Shown here: positions 15,094 through 23,130 of the stretch, in pieces
How positions within the stretch are numbered: position 1 is the stretch's first letter
Layout: every line of letters begins with the position of its first letter
DNA from: Bacillota bacterium
Lineage (GTDB): Bacteria; Bacillota_E; JAJZYS01; JAJYTV01
Length of the DNA stretch: 33,183 nt
Assembly (NCBI GenBank): GCA_021845645.1
Contig: JAJZVM010000037.1
Span: 1-33,183, forward strand
Direction of reading: 5' to 3'
Made by a program: the position numbers and the translations under genes
The notes under the pieces: model-generated
Told to the model about the DNA's origin: nothing
What the model saw: the letters and a program-made list of their open reading frames with translations, nothing else
Database searches by the model: none

Positions 15094-15909
15094 CTAAAGG
15101 CCTAATATGGCCGCAGCATTGCTTGCGAGAATCCGCTCCGTCCCTTCCACAGGCAGCGGCAGGGCCCGGATATCCGCGATGTTCTGCGCGATGCTCCGGA
15201 TGCCCGGCCAGTCCGAGCCGAAGACCATCTTCTGCGTCAACCGCCGGGTGTTCGGCAGGTAGCGCAGCAGGTTCTTCGGCGGCAGCCCCGCAATGTCCAG
15301 GTACACGTTCTTGTGCAGGCGCGCGAGGAACTCCGCCTGGCTATGCCAGAACGGACGCCCCGCATGGGAGAGCAGGATGCGCAGCTCCGGGAAGTCCACC
15401 GCGACGTCGTCGAGCAGCAGCGGGTCGCCGTACTTGATGCGCGATCCGGGAAAGACCGACGTTCCGGTATGGACCATGATGGGAACGCCGAGCTGCTCCG
15501 CCTTCGCGTAGAACGGGTAGAGCACGCGGTCGTTCGGATAGAAGAGGTTGTAGGTGGGGTAGAGTTTGATGCCGCGGATGCCCTTGGCAACGAGTTCGCC
15601 CAGGTATGCGGGCAGGTCGTAGCGCAACGCGGGGTAGACCGTGCCGAAGGGGATCAGCGCCTCCTGGCCGGCGCACATCTCGATCACGGCCTCGTTGTCC
15701 ACCATGCCGGTGGTTGGCGTCTGCTCGGCGAGCACGACGCCGTAATCCACCCCCTGGCTTTTGAGGTAGGCAGCCAAGCCCTCCCCCGTCTCGCACTGCC
15801 GGCGCAGGCTCTCAAGTTCTTCCGCGCTCCATGACCCGTGCAGGTAGTGCTCGAACCCCGATGTGACCTCCTGCCAATGGAGCGGGTGCACGTGAAAGTC
15901 GATTACCAT
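15094..15909 (-). CDS. Amidohydrolase family 2 metal-dependent hydrolase/decarboxylase
   Basis: A 271-aa TIM-barrel protein of the amidohydrolase_2 (ACMSD-like) group, whose members hydrolyse lactones or C-N bonds or decarboxylate aromatic and muconate-type acids. Metal ligands are visible: HxH in MVIDFHVHP, His in PIMVHTGTS, His in ILLSHAGRPFW and Asp in VFGSDWPG. ATG 15909 is preceded by a GGGGGGAGAAGG tract; an ATG five codons earlier lacks a ribosome binding site. The neighbouring molybdenum hydroxylase and CoA ligases fit a ring-cleavage or decarboxylation step. Which reaction it catalyses is not deducible. Confidence 0.85.
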   Translation of the reverse strand: MVIDFHVHPLHWQEVTSGFEHYLHGSWSAEELESLRRQCETGEGLAAYLKSQGVDYGVVLAEQTPTTGMVDNEAVIEMCAGQEALIPFGTVYPALRYDLPAYLGELVAKGIRGIKLYPTYNLFYPNDRVLYPFYAKAEQLGVPIMVHTGTSVFPGSRIKYGDPLLLDDVAVDFPELRILLSHAGRPFWHSQAEFLARLHKNVYLDIAGLPPKNLLRYLPNTRRLTQKMVFGSDWPGIRSIAQNIADIRALPLPVEGTERILASNAAAILGL

Positions 15910-15939
15910 GCCTTCTCCCCCCATGGACGCGACGCCACG

Positions 15940-16383
15940 CTAGGCCTGGGGCAACTGGCTGCGCATCGCCTTGAAGAACTCTCCCATCATGAACTTCGCC
16001 ACTCCGCCCAGCACCCGCTGACCCACGGCTGCGATCGTCCCCCCTACCTTAACCTCGTACTCGTACTGGACGAGCGTACTGGCTCCTCCCTGCGGCGCAA
16101 GCCGAATCGTGCCATCGATCTGGACGTAACCCGGTCCACCGGAACCCTCGATGCGGAGCCTGTAGTGGTCCGTGGGCACCTGGTCGGAGACCTGAACGCG
16201 CGCCTGGTAGTTGCCTCGGACGGCGGCGATGCCCAGCTTGAGGTTGGCCTCGTAGCTGTCGGGCGCGACCTCGACGAGTTCCTGGCAGCCCGGGATCGAC
16301 TTCTGCAGGGCGTTCCGGTCCAGAAGCACCGACCAGACCACATCCTGCGGTGCATTCAATTCCACCTGTCCACTCAGAACCAC
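15940..16383 (-). CDS. coxG: CoxG-like SRPBCC family protein
   Basis: A 147-aa SRPBCC-fold protein of the carbon-monoxide-dehydrogenase subunit G group. It starts LSGQVELNAPQDVVWSVL, has the signature SIPGCQELVEV and GGPGYVQIDGTI in the middle, and ends with an amphipathic helix (KFMMGEFFKAMRSQL). CoxG proteins accompany molybdenum hydroxylases; in carboxydotrophs CoxG recruits CO dehydrogenase to the membrane. Start GTG 16383 aligns with the usual first residues of the family and follows TGGAG. Its partner hydroxylase is encoded about 3 kb away on the divergent arm, which ties the two arms together. Confidence 0.85.
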   Translation of the reverse strand: MVLSGQVELNAPQDVVWSVLLDRNALQKSIPGCQELVEVAPDSYEANLKLGIAAVRGNYQARVQVSDQVPTDHYRLRIEGSGGPGYVQIDGTIRLAPQGGASTLVQYEYEVKVGGTIAAVGQRVLGGVAKFMMGEFFKAMRSQLPQA

Positions 16384-16435
16384 GAAACTCCATCCCCTTC
16401 CGCTTGGGAAAGCGCTAGAGCCAGTTGCAGGGGGG

Positions 16436-17248
16436 CTATGACCGATACAGATCCGGACGGCGCTGATCGCGGTACGGGAATGTCCGGCGGGTGCTTTCGA
16501 CGCGGGACCTCTCGAGACTGGCGAGCACGAATTGATCTGGCTGCTCCGATGCCACGGCGATCGGTACACCGAGCGGGTCGGAGACCAGGCTGCGTCCGAC
16601 GAAGCCGTTGCCGGCCTGATCGCACGCAGCCGCGTAGATTCCGTTCTCCAGCGCGCGCGCGCGTACCAGAAGTTCGAAGTGCATCTCCTTCAGCGGCCCG
16701 GCGTACCATGCGGATGGGATCGCAAGGAGGTCGGCACCGCGCAGCGCCTGCGTACGCGCCACCTCCGGGAAACGGAGCTCGTAGCAGACCAGCACGCCGA
16801 GTCTCCCGAATGGCGTCTCGATCGGGTTGAAGATCTCGTTGCCCGGGACGTACTCTTCTGATTCCTTATGCCCGAATGCGTCGTAGAGGTGGCTCTTGCG
16901 GTATACGCCCGCAACCTCGCCGGACGGGGCAACCACCGCCACGCTGCTGTATACCCGCAGCAGAGGGTCCTTCTCGCCCGGCCGCTCGTACATCCCGAAG
17001 ACAGCCCAGACGCCGTGATGCGCTGCGAGTTCTCGCATCTCCCGCACGGCTGGGCCCTCCATAGATTCGGCCGCCTCCCAGCGCTCAGCGTTCGACGCGG
17101 TGGACGGCAGATAGGCAAGCGCCACTTCCGGAAACACCACCAGTTGCGCTCCGCTCGTCCGCGCGGCTGCGAAGGCACGTCCGAACTTCTTCAGGTTCTC
17201 TCGCTTGTCGGCCTCGACCTCAACTTGAGCGAGCAGGATGGTCGGCAC
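16436..17248 (-). CDS. Carbon-nitrogen hydrolase (nitrilase superfamily)
   Basis: This 270-aa enzyme has the full Glu-Lys-Cys triad of the family: E41 in LVVFPEVALAY, K118 in YRKSHLYD and C155 in LVCYELRFPE. Members hydrolyse amides, nitriles or carbamoyl groups by a thioester intermediate. The length and the second glutamate region fit aliphatic amidase, omega-amidase or N-carbamoyl hydrolase branches better than true nitrilases, but the substrate is not clear. I chose GTG 17248, which has GGAAGGG 8 nt upstream and starts right before the first strand (PTILLAQVEVEA). It overlaps the 3' end of the GntR gene by 29 nt, so the two are co-expressed. Confidence 0.85.
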   Translation of the reverse strand: MPTILLAQVEVEADKRENLKKFGRAFAAARTSGAQLVVFPEVALAYLPSTASNAERWEAAESMEGPAVREMRELAAHHGVWAVFGMYERPGEKDPLLRVYSSVAVVAPSGEVAGVYRKSHLYDAFGHKESEEYVPGNEIFNPIETPFGRLGVLVCYELRFPEVARTQALRGADLLAIPSAWYAGPLKEMHFELLVRARALENGIYAAACDQAGNGFVGRSLVSDPLGVPIAVASEQPDQFVLASLERSRVESTRRTFPYRDQRRPDLYRS

Positions 17249-17972
17249 CGAGGTCACCCTTCCCATAGGACACGTTGACCAGCACCTCGAGCGGTCCGAC
17301 AATCTCCTCCGAAAGCGAGCGGGCCGTGTTCAGCAAGTGATTCGCCAAGGCCTCCACGGCCTTCTCCGCATTGCGTTCGGCTACAGCGTTCAGAATCACG
17401 TGATGTTCGGCCAGAACCGCCTCGCGGCGACCAGGCTGGGTAATCGCCTTGCCGCCCAACAGCACGATCTGATCACGGAGTTCGGTGAGAAACTGGGCCG
17501 TATGCTGTAGCCCGGCGCTGCGCGCGATCTGCACATGCAGGTGGCCGTCCAGATCGAGGAACTTCGCACCATCGCCGTCCACCATGGCGGTCTCCTGCTC
17601 GTCGAGCACACGCCTGAGCGCACGGATCGACGCGTCGTCCGCGCGCTCAACGACCATGCGCAGCGCCATCCACTCCAGTGTCACGCGCAAGAGGAAGACT
17701 TCGAGGATCTCTGGGGTCGTAGGCTGGCGTACCACGTACTGGCCACGCGTATCGACCTCCACCAGGCCCTGTTGCTCCATGATCTGCAACGCCTGCCGCA
17801 CTGGAGTGCGCGATATCCCGAGTTCGGTCGCCAGTTCAACCGTGTTCAGGGTGCTGCCGCCGGGATATTTCCCGTCGAGCACCTGGCGGCGCAAGATTCG
17901 GTGCACCTGATCTGTCAGGCCGATACGGGTCAATCGTGAGCCGGCGGTTTCCGGCGAATATGAAGTGGGCAC
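17220..17972 (-). CDS. GntR-family regulator with FCD effector domain
   Basis: A 250-aa regulator. The N-terminal winged helix (residues about 18-85) shows VHRILRRQVLDGKYPGG, then ELATELGISRTPVRQALQIM and a wing GLVEVDTRGQYVV. The C-terminal all-helical FCD domain follows (LEWMALRMVVERAD, FLDLDGHLHVQIARSAG, AEHHVILNAVAERN) with the Asp/His pattern used for metal-assisted binding of carboxylate ligands. Start GTG 17972 has AGGAAG 8 nt upstream. It lies inside the leftward operon and probably controls the island. A TGTATACA palindrome in the divergent promoter region (19121-19128) is a fair candidate for its operator; FCD regulators often bind such GTATAC-centred sites. Confidence 0.9.
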   Translation of the reverse strand: MPTSYSPETAGSRLTRIGLTDQVHRILRRQVLDGKYPGGSTLNTVELATELGISRTPVRQALQIMEQQGLVEVDTRGQYVVRQPTTPEILEVFLLRVTLEWMALRMVVERADDASIRALRRVLDEQETAMVDGDGAKFLDLDGHLHVQIARSAGLQHTAQFLTELRDQIVLLGGKAITQPGRREAVLAEHHVILNAVAERNAEKAVEALANHLLNTARSLSEEIVGPLEVLVNVSYGKGDLGADHPARSS

Positions 17973-18014
17973 TCCCGTACGCTTCCTTCCTGAATCTCTG
18001 TCCGCGCTATCCTC

Positions 18015-18368
18015 CTAGGGTTTTGGGTTGCTGTCCTGTGCCGCGTAGCGAACCTCGAACGTGATGCACCCCTGGGGCGCCTCCCATGGTCCGTGCGGCA
18101 TCCCAGGCGGCCGACAGGCATACATGCCCGCGGTGAATGTCTCACCCAGGCGCAGGTCGGTGAGGCTCCCTTCGAGGATCCAGATCTCCTCCCAGAAATC
18201 GTGGCGCAAGACGTCCTGCGTCCGGCAGCCTGGACCGAATCGCAACAGGCGAGTGCCGTTGCCGGACTCATCCATCGCGAGGATCTTCTCCCACTGCATC
18301 TCGTTGCCTGGAATCTGTCGCCAAGGGATGTCGTCTACCGCGCGAAACTCGATTTCGGGTTTAGGCAT
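18015..18368 (-). CDS. Cupin-domain protein
   Basis: A 117-aa single-domain cupin. The barrel carries motif-like parts LLRFGPGCRTQDVLRHDFWEE (first half: the usual GxxxxxHxHxxxxE is altered, with His in LRHDFWEE) and GMYACRPPGMPHGPWEAPQG (second half: PxxxxH). It may bind a metal through the remaining His/Glu residues and could act as an oxygenase, lyase or sugar-type isomerase; the altered first motif makes any assignment weak. ATG 18368 follows GAGGAGG with 9-nt spacing. It is the second gene of the leftward operon, 13 nt after the DUF2848 gene, suggesting a role in the same pathway. Confidence 0.75.
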   Translation of the reverse strand: MPKPEIEFRAVDDIPWRQIPGNEMQWEKILAMDESGNGTRLLRFGPGCRTQDVLRHDFWEEIWILEGSLTDLRLGETFTAGMYACRPPGMPHGPWEAPQGCITFEVRYAAQDSNPKP

Positions 18369-18381
18369 GTTCCGTGCCTCC

Positions 18382-19071
18382 TCAGTAGGTTGGACGCTCC
18401 GCCGCGCCTGTTGGCTGCGGCGTCGATCGATAGGAGAATGAAAGCGAACGGCTCGTGCGAGGATCCCTGAGCGACCCGGCGAAGTCCTCCGCGAAGCCGA
18501 GCTTGCCGCCGATGACTGGAAGCGTCCCGAGAAACAGGACCAGATCGCGACCGGCCGGCCGCATGCGCTCAAGCGGATGCGCCGCATAGGGCAGGAGGTC
18601 GGCCAGCACGCCGCGCTGGTAGGGTATCCCTCCGCTCCAGCCTTCGAGGATTAGTTCGTCCCAGTACTCCTCTACTTCCTCCAACGGCCAGACCGTCGTA
18701 CCCATGACCTTCGGTCCGAGCAGCTTCGACAGCTCTACGGACTGGCGCTCGGTGTCCCGATCGGTATGATCGCTGCCAACTCCGACGTACACCCCGCGCT
18801 CCGTGACGACGAGCACGGGTTCAGCCTCGCCGGACGTGTGCTCGCCCATCACGTCGTACTCCCCGGGCCCAACCAGCAGGTACTCTGGGACACGATAGTA
18901 GGTCGGAACCGTCTCGGGCGCCGGTACGCCTTCCTGGGCCAACTCGTCGATGTGCTGCTGCACCAAGGTCCGGTCTCGCCCGGCGAATCCCACCATGATC
19001 AGTACCGGCCTGCGCAGCGTCAGCTGCCGAGCTTCACCCTGCAGGCCTACTACCATCAAGTCCAACCGCAT
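18382..19071 (-). CDS. DUF2848 family protein
   Basis: A 229-aa protein recognisable as DUF2848 by VGFAGRDRTLVQQHIDELAQ, VPTYYRVPEYLL and the strongly conserved VYVGVGSDHTDR followed by KLLGPKVMGTTVWPLEEV. The family is distantly similar to fumarylacetoacetate-hydrolase-like folds and is found in catabolic clusters; no activity is established that I know of. I chose ATG 19071 because TAAGGA lies 5 nt upstream; ATG 19077 would abut that sequence. As the first gene of the leftward operon, it is presumably made in the largest amounts with the cupin. Confidence 0.85.
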   Translation of the reverse strand: MRLDLMVVGLQGEARQLTLRRPVLIMVGFAGRDRTLVQQHIDELAQEGVPAPETVPTYYRVPEYLLVGPGEYDVMGEHTSGEAEPVLVVTERGVYVGVGSDHTDRDTERQSVELSKLLGPKVMGTTVWPLEEVEEYWDELILEGWSGGIPYQRGVLADLLPYAAHPLERMRPAGRDLVLFLGTLPVIGGKLGFAEDFAGSLRDPRTSRSLSFSYRSTPQPTGAAERPTY

Positions 19072-19098
19072 CAGCATCCTTACTGCGTGGGCTCTTGC

Positions 19099-19128
19099 TT
19101 GACAAAGTTCTCGGTGGCTGTGTATACA
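19099..19128 (+). promoter_or_regulatory. Strong promoter with overlapping palindromic operator, divergent region
   Basis: TTGACA (19099-19104) and TATACA (19123-19128) are separated by 18 nt, with an upstream TG at the -10 element. This is the best promoter in the window and drives the molybdenum-hydroxylase arm. The -10 lies in the perfect palindrome TGTATACA (19121-19128). Its complement also supplies a TATACA on the minus strand for the DUF2848 arm, so one regulator bound here could block both directions. Confidence 0.65.
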
Positions 19129-19263
19129 TGGATTGGATGAGCCATGGATACGGCACGAGTGTACCTTGATCTCTGGGTACTGTCAACGCGGCCACGCGTC
19201 ATAAACGGCCTGGGAGATACGGTTTCCGGGTCGTCCCTTTCGTTCGGAGTGGAGGCACAATCG

Positions 19264-21660
19264 ATGGATCTGTATCGAGTAGAAGACCGCCGGCTTCTGA
19301 CGGGCCACGGAACATTTCTCGATGATCTAAGCACCGTGCCCAATGTTCATCACGCTGCCATTCTGCGCAGCCCGTACCCGCACGCGCGCATCCGCAACAT
19401 CGACGCCTCCAAGGCCCTGGCAATGGAAGGCGTCGATGCTGTTCTCACGGGCCGGGATGTTGCCAAGATGAGCCGCCCCTTCGCTTCGGCCCTGCCGCGC
19501 CAGGCCGCCTATTACTCGTTGGCGGTCGACAAGGCGCGCTTCGTCGGCGAACCTATCGCCGTCGTCGTTGCGAAAGACCGCTATCTCGCAGAAGACGCGC
19601 TGGCGCTGATCGACGTGGACTACGAACAGTTGCCGGCCGTCGTCGACCCTGAGCAGGCGGTCATCGACCCCGACGCGCCGATTCTCCATGAGGACGTCGG
19701 CACGAACGTCGCGCTCCACCGCACATTGCGCTACGGAGACCCCGAAGAGGCCTTCCGCCAAGCGGACGTCGTGGTGAAGCGACGGCTGCGCTTCCCCAAG
19801 TACGGCTCCACCCCACTCGAAACGTTCGGAGTGGTGGCAGCCTGGAACGCCGCGGAAGACACGCTGACCATCTGGTCCAACTTTCACGGGCCGTTCTCGA
19901 TGCACCCCGTCGTCGCACAGGCTCTCGGCATCCCCAGCAACAAGCTGCGCTTCATCGTTCCCGGCGACATCGGCGGAGGCTTCGGCATCAAGACAAGCAT
20001 CTACCCGTACCTCGCGCTGATCGGACTCGCGTCCCGCTTCTCCGGCGTGCCGGTCAAGTGGATCGAGGACCGCCAGGAGAACCTGATGGCCTCCTCGAGC
20101 GGCACCGACCGCGTCTCCGAGGTGGAGCTCGCGGCCGCGAATGACGGCACGATCCTTGGCGTACGAATGAAGATCTACGACAACGTCGGCGGCTATTTCC
20201 GCCCACCCGAACCGGGGTGCACCTTCCGCCCGCTGGGCAACTACGTCGGCGGCTACAGCTTTCGCAATCTCGATGTCGATGCGTACATCGTGTTCACGAA
20301 CAAGAGCCTCACTGGACCGAATCGCGGCTACGGCTGCCCTCACCTGTACTTCGGGCTGGAGCGCGTCGTCGACGAGATGGCGCACAAGCTGGGGCTGGAC
20401 CCTGCGGAGGTCCGCCGCCGCAATCTGATCCCGAAGGCCGCGTTCCCGTACCGGACTCCGACGGGCGGCCTGTACGACGCGGGTGATTACGAGGCCTGCC
20501 TCGACACCCTCCTGGAGACGGCCGACTACGAGGGTCTGCGCCGTATGCAGGCAGATGCGCGCCAACACGGCAGGCTTGTAGGTATCGGGTTTGCCTTCGG
20601 CGTCGACCCGTCCGTCTCGAACATGGGGTATGTCGACATCGCCGCCACACCAGAAGAGCGCAAGCGCCGCCGTCCGAAGTCCGGGGCCACACAGGGCACC
20701 ACCATTCAGGTCGATGACCTGGGCAAGGTGACCGTGGAGATCTCCACCACGCCGCAAGGCCAGAGCCATGAGACAATGGTGCGCCGCCATATCGCCCAGG
20801 AACTGGGTATACCGGAGGTAGACATCACGGTCATCTCGGGCATGGACACGGCGACGCGGAGCTGGACCATCCCCTCGGGCAGCTACTCCTCGCGCTTCGC
20901 GTCGATCGGTATCAGTTCCGCTGTGGTCACGGCGCGCAAGGTGCTTGAGAAGCTGGGCAGAATCGCCGCCCACCAACTCGAGGCGGACCCCTCGGACGTC
21001 GAGTACGTGGACGGCAACTTCCGCGTGAAGGGTGCACCGGAGCGCTCGCTTGCATTCCGCCACGCGGCGGGCATCGCCCACTGGGATCCCGCGTCCCTGC
21101 CGCCGGGCACCGACCCCGGCATCTATGTCACCCACTTTCACACGATGCCCACGGCTCTGCCGCCCGACGACGAGGACCGGGTCAACTCCTCGAACACCTA
21201 CGGTTTCATGGCGGACCTTTGCCTCGTCGAGGTCGATCGCGAGACGGGTGAGGTCGAAGTGAAGAAGTACTGGGGTGTGCACGACTCGGGTGTGATCCTC
21301 GACCACAAGATCGCCGAGGGGCAGATCCAGGGGTCTTTCGTACACGGCCTAGGCGGCGCGATGTACGAGGAGATGGCCTACGACGAGGATGGAGCGTTTC
21401 TTACCGGAACCTTCATGGACTACCTCTGCCCGACCTTCCTCGAGGTGCCCCCGCTGGAGACCCGCTACGTCGAAACTCCCTCGCCCTTCACGGTGCTCGG
21501 TTCCAAAGGCATCGGCGAGAGCGCGACGGAGACGGTCCCGGCCTGTATCGCCAACGCGGTGACCGACGCCCTGCGCCCGCTGGGCATCGAGGTCAACGAG
21601 CTGCCTGTCACGCCGACCAAGGTGTGGAACTGGCTGCAGCAGGCGCAGAGCGAGGCCTGA
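19264..21660 (+). CDS. Molybdenum hydroxylase large subunit (xanthine dehydrogenase / CoxL-like)
   Basis: This 798-aa protein is the molybdopterin-cytosine-dinucleotide subunit of a xanthine-dehydrogenase-family hydroxylase. It starts with RVEDRRLLTGHGTFLDDL and has RFVGEPIAVVVAKDRYLAED. Cofactor and active-site parts are DIGGGFGIK (about 235-243), PNRGYGCPH (352-360) and KGIGESATE with the catalytic Glu near residue 752. The loop at 352-360 is neither the AYxCSFR of true CO dehydrogenase nor the AYRGAGR of the usual CoxL form II, so CO is not the substrate. The likely reaction is hydroxylation of a heterocycle or CoA-linked ring. ATG 19264 follows GGAGG; an earlier in-frame start at 19144 is poorly supported. 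FAD and iron-sulfur subunits follow. Confidence 0.9.
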   Translation: MDLYRVEDRRLLTGHGTFLDDLSTVPNVHHAAILRSPYPHARIRNIDASKALAMEGVDAVLTGRDVAKMSRPFASALPRQAAYYSLAVDKARFVGEPIAVVVAKDRYLAEDALALIDVDYEQLPAVVDPEQAVIDPDAPILHEDVGTNVALHRTLRYGDPEEAFRQADVVVKRRLRFPKYGSTPLETFGVVAAWNAAEDTLTIWSNFHGPFSMHPVVAQALGIPSNKLRFIVPGDIGGGFGIKTSIYPYLALIGLASRFSGVPVKWIEDRQENLMASSSGTDRVSEVELAAANDGTILGVRMKIYDNVGGYFRPPEPGCTFRPLGNYVGGYSFRNLDVDAYIVFTNKSLTGPNRGYGCPHLYFGLERVVDEMAHKLGLDPAEVRRRNLIPKAAFPYRTPTGGLYDAGDYEACLDTLLETADYEGLRRMQADARQHGRLVGIGFAFGVDPSVSNMGYVDIAATPEERKRRRPKSGATQGTTIQVDDLGKVTVEISTTPQGQSHETMVRRHIAQELGIPEVDITVISGMDTATRSWTIPSGSYSSRFASIGISSAVVTARKVLEKLGRIAAHQLEADPSDVEYVDGNFRVKGAPERSLAFRHAAGIAHWDPASLPPGTDPGIYVTHFHTMPTALPPDDEDRVNSSNTYGFMADLCLVEVDRETGEVEVKKYWGVHDSGVILDHKIAEGQIQGSFVHGLGGAMYEEMAYDEDGAFLTGTFMDYLCPTFLEVPPLETRYVETPSPFTVLGSKGIGESATETVPACIANAVTDALRPLGIEVNELPVTPTKVWNWLQQAQSEA

Positions 21661-21709
21661 ACCCCCACACCCGGCCACGCCGATCGAACGCCACGAGGAG
21701 GAGAGCCGC

Positions 21710-22561
21710 ATGAAGCCCGCGGCATTCGGATACCTGACGCCGCGCACGCGGGAAGAGGCGATTGAAGTCCTCTCCCGTTACGCAGGGGACGCAAAGGTGC
21801 TGGCTGGCGGCCAGAGCCTGGTGCCGCTGCTGAACTTCCGCCTGACCAGCTTCCGCTACCTGGTGGATATCAACCGCATCCCGGACCTCGACTACATCCG
21901 CAGCGAGCAGGGCTATCTGGCGATCGGCGCACTCGCGCGTCACCGCTCGGTCGAGCAATCGGCCGAGGCCGCCCGGGAGTGCCCACTCCTGCCAGAGGCG
22001 CTGCAGTTCGTCGGCCATCCCGTCATCCGGCAGCGCGGCACCGTCTGCGGCAGCATCGCCCATGCCGATCCCTCCGCGGAGCTGCCTGCCCTGCTGACCG
22101 CCCTCGGTGGGTCCGTGGTGCTTGAGGGTTCCTCCGGCCGCCGCGTCGCCGATGCCGAGGAGTACTTTCTCGGCTACCTGATGACGGCGCAACAACCCGA
22201 CGAGCTGCTCGTCGAGGCCCGCTTCCCCAAGTTGCCCAACGGTTCCGGCTTTGCGTTCGAGGAGCTGGCGCGACGGCACGGCGACTTTGCGATCGTCGGC
22301 GTCGCCTGCGCTGCGCTGCCCGACGGCAGCGTGCGCCTGGGCGTCTGCGGGGCGAACTCCGTCCCGTTCCGGCCGCTGAAAGCCGAAACCGCCGCCGCAC
22401 AGGGCGACCTGCAGGAGGCTGGACGCCTGGCCGCAGCCGACTCGGACCCCGACAGCGACCTGCACGCAACCGCCGAGTACCGCCGCGCCATGGTCTCCAA
22501 GCTGGTAGAACGCGCCGTACGCCACGCCCTCGAACGAAAGGAAGGAAACGCACGTGGCTGA
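21710..22561 (+). CDS. Molybdenum hydroxylase FAD-binding medium subunit (CoxM-like)
   Basis: A 283-aa subunit passing electrons from the iron-sulfur clusters to FAD and then an acceptor. FAD-binding motifs are AGGQSLVPLLNFRL (residues 32-45) and RGTVCGSIAHADPSAELPAL. In the second the usual TxGGS is TVCGS, a Cys for Gly that is uncommon. A C-terminal CO-dehydrogenase flavoprotein domain follows (FEELARRHGDFAIVGVAC). GAGGAGGAG lies 7 nt upstream of ATG 21710. Gene order large-medium-small follows part of the family and differs from the coxMSL order of carboxydotrophs. Its stop lies inside the start of the small-subunit gene. Confidence 0.9.
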   Translation: MKPAAFGYLTPRTREEAIEVLSRYAGDAKVLAGGQSLVPLLNFRLTSFRYLVDINRIPDLDYIRSEQGYLAIGALARHRSVEQSAEAARECPLLPEALQFVGHPVIRQRGTVCGSIAHADPSAELPALLTALGGSVVLEGSSGRRVADAEEYFLGYLMTAQQPDELLVEARFPKLPNGSGFAFEELARRHGDFAIVGVACAALPDGSVRLGVCGANSVPFRPLKAETAAAQGDLQEAGRLAAADSDPDSDLHATAEYRRAMVSKLVERAVRHALERKEGNARG

Positions 22562-23093
22562 GATGCGCACGGGACACCTCGAGGACGCACTCTTCGAAGC
22601 GCGTGAGATCGCCTGCACTGTCAATGGCAAGCTCTATCGCGCCATGGCAGAACCTCGTCGCCTGCTGAGCGACTTCATCAGAGAGGACCTAGACCTCAAA
22701 GGAACCCACGTCGGCTGCGAGCACGGCGTGTGCGGCGCCTGCACCATCCTCTTCAACGGTCAGCCGGCGCGTTCATGCCTGATGTTCGCAGTACAGGCAG
22801 ACGGAGCCGAAATCGTCACGGTGGAGGGCCTTGCCCGGTCTCCGCAGCAGCTTACGCGACTGCAGGAGAGTTTCTCGCAGGAGCACGCGTTGCAATGCGG
22901 CTACTGCACTCCCGGCATGCTGATCTCGGCAACCGCGTTACTCAGCGAGAATCCCTCGCCCACCGACAGCGAAGTCAGGCACGCGATGGCGGGTCAACTC
23001 TGTCGCTGCACGGGCTATGAGCAGATCGTACGCGCTGTGCTGGCGGCTGCTGACAGCGACGGCAAGGGGGGTGAAGGCGGGAACCACGCGTAG
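22554..23093 (+). CDS. Molybdenum hydroxylase [2Fe-2S] small subunit (CoxS-like)
   Basis: A 179-aa subunit with two [2Fe-2S] clusters. The plant-ferredoxin-type cluster uses C55, C60, C63 and C75 (GCEHGVCGACTILFNG). The C-terminal helical domain binds the second cluster by C115, C118, C150 and C152 (LQCGYCTPGM and LCRCTGY), with Q114 placed to contact the molybdopterin. All eight Cys are present, so the electron path to FAD looks intact. The start is GTG 22554, 8 nt after GGAAGG, overlapping the FAD-subunit stop by 8 nt. An N-terminal extension of about 17 residues before the ferredoxin fold is slightly longer than usual. Confidence 0.92.
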   Translation: MAEMRTGHLEDALFEAREIACTVNGKLYRAMAEPRRLLSDFIREDLDLKGTHVGCEHGVCGACTILFNGQPARSCLMFAVQADGAEIVTVEGLARSPQQLTRLQESFSQEHALQCGYCTPGMLISATALLSENPSPTDSEVRHAMAGQLCRCTGYEQIVRAVLAAADSDGKGGEGGNHA

Positions 23094-23130
23094 ACCGAGA
23101 GACCGACGAACGCCAGCAGGAGGTGCACAG

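Noticed and set aside
19327..21345. Long minus-strand frame opposite the molybdenum hydroxylase gene
   Set aside because: It is a shadow of the strongly conserved plus-strand gene: high GC keeps the antisense frame open, and the translation resembles no family.
19264..23093. Aerobic CO dehydrogenase (coxLMS)
   Set aside because: The large subunit lacks AYxCSFR, and the gene order differs from coxMSL, so CO oxidation is not supported despite the CoxG neighbour.
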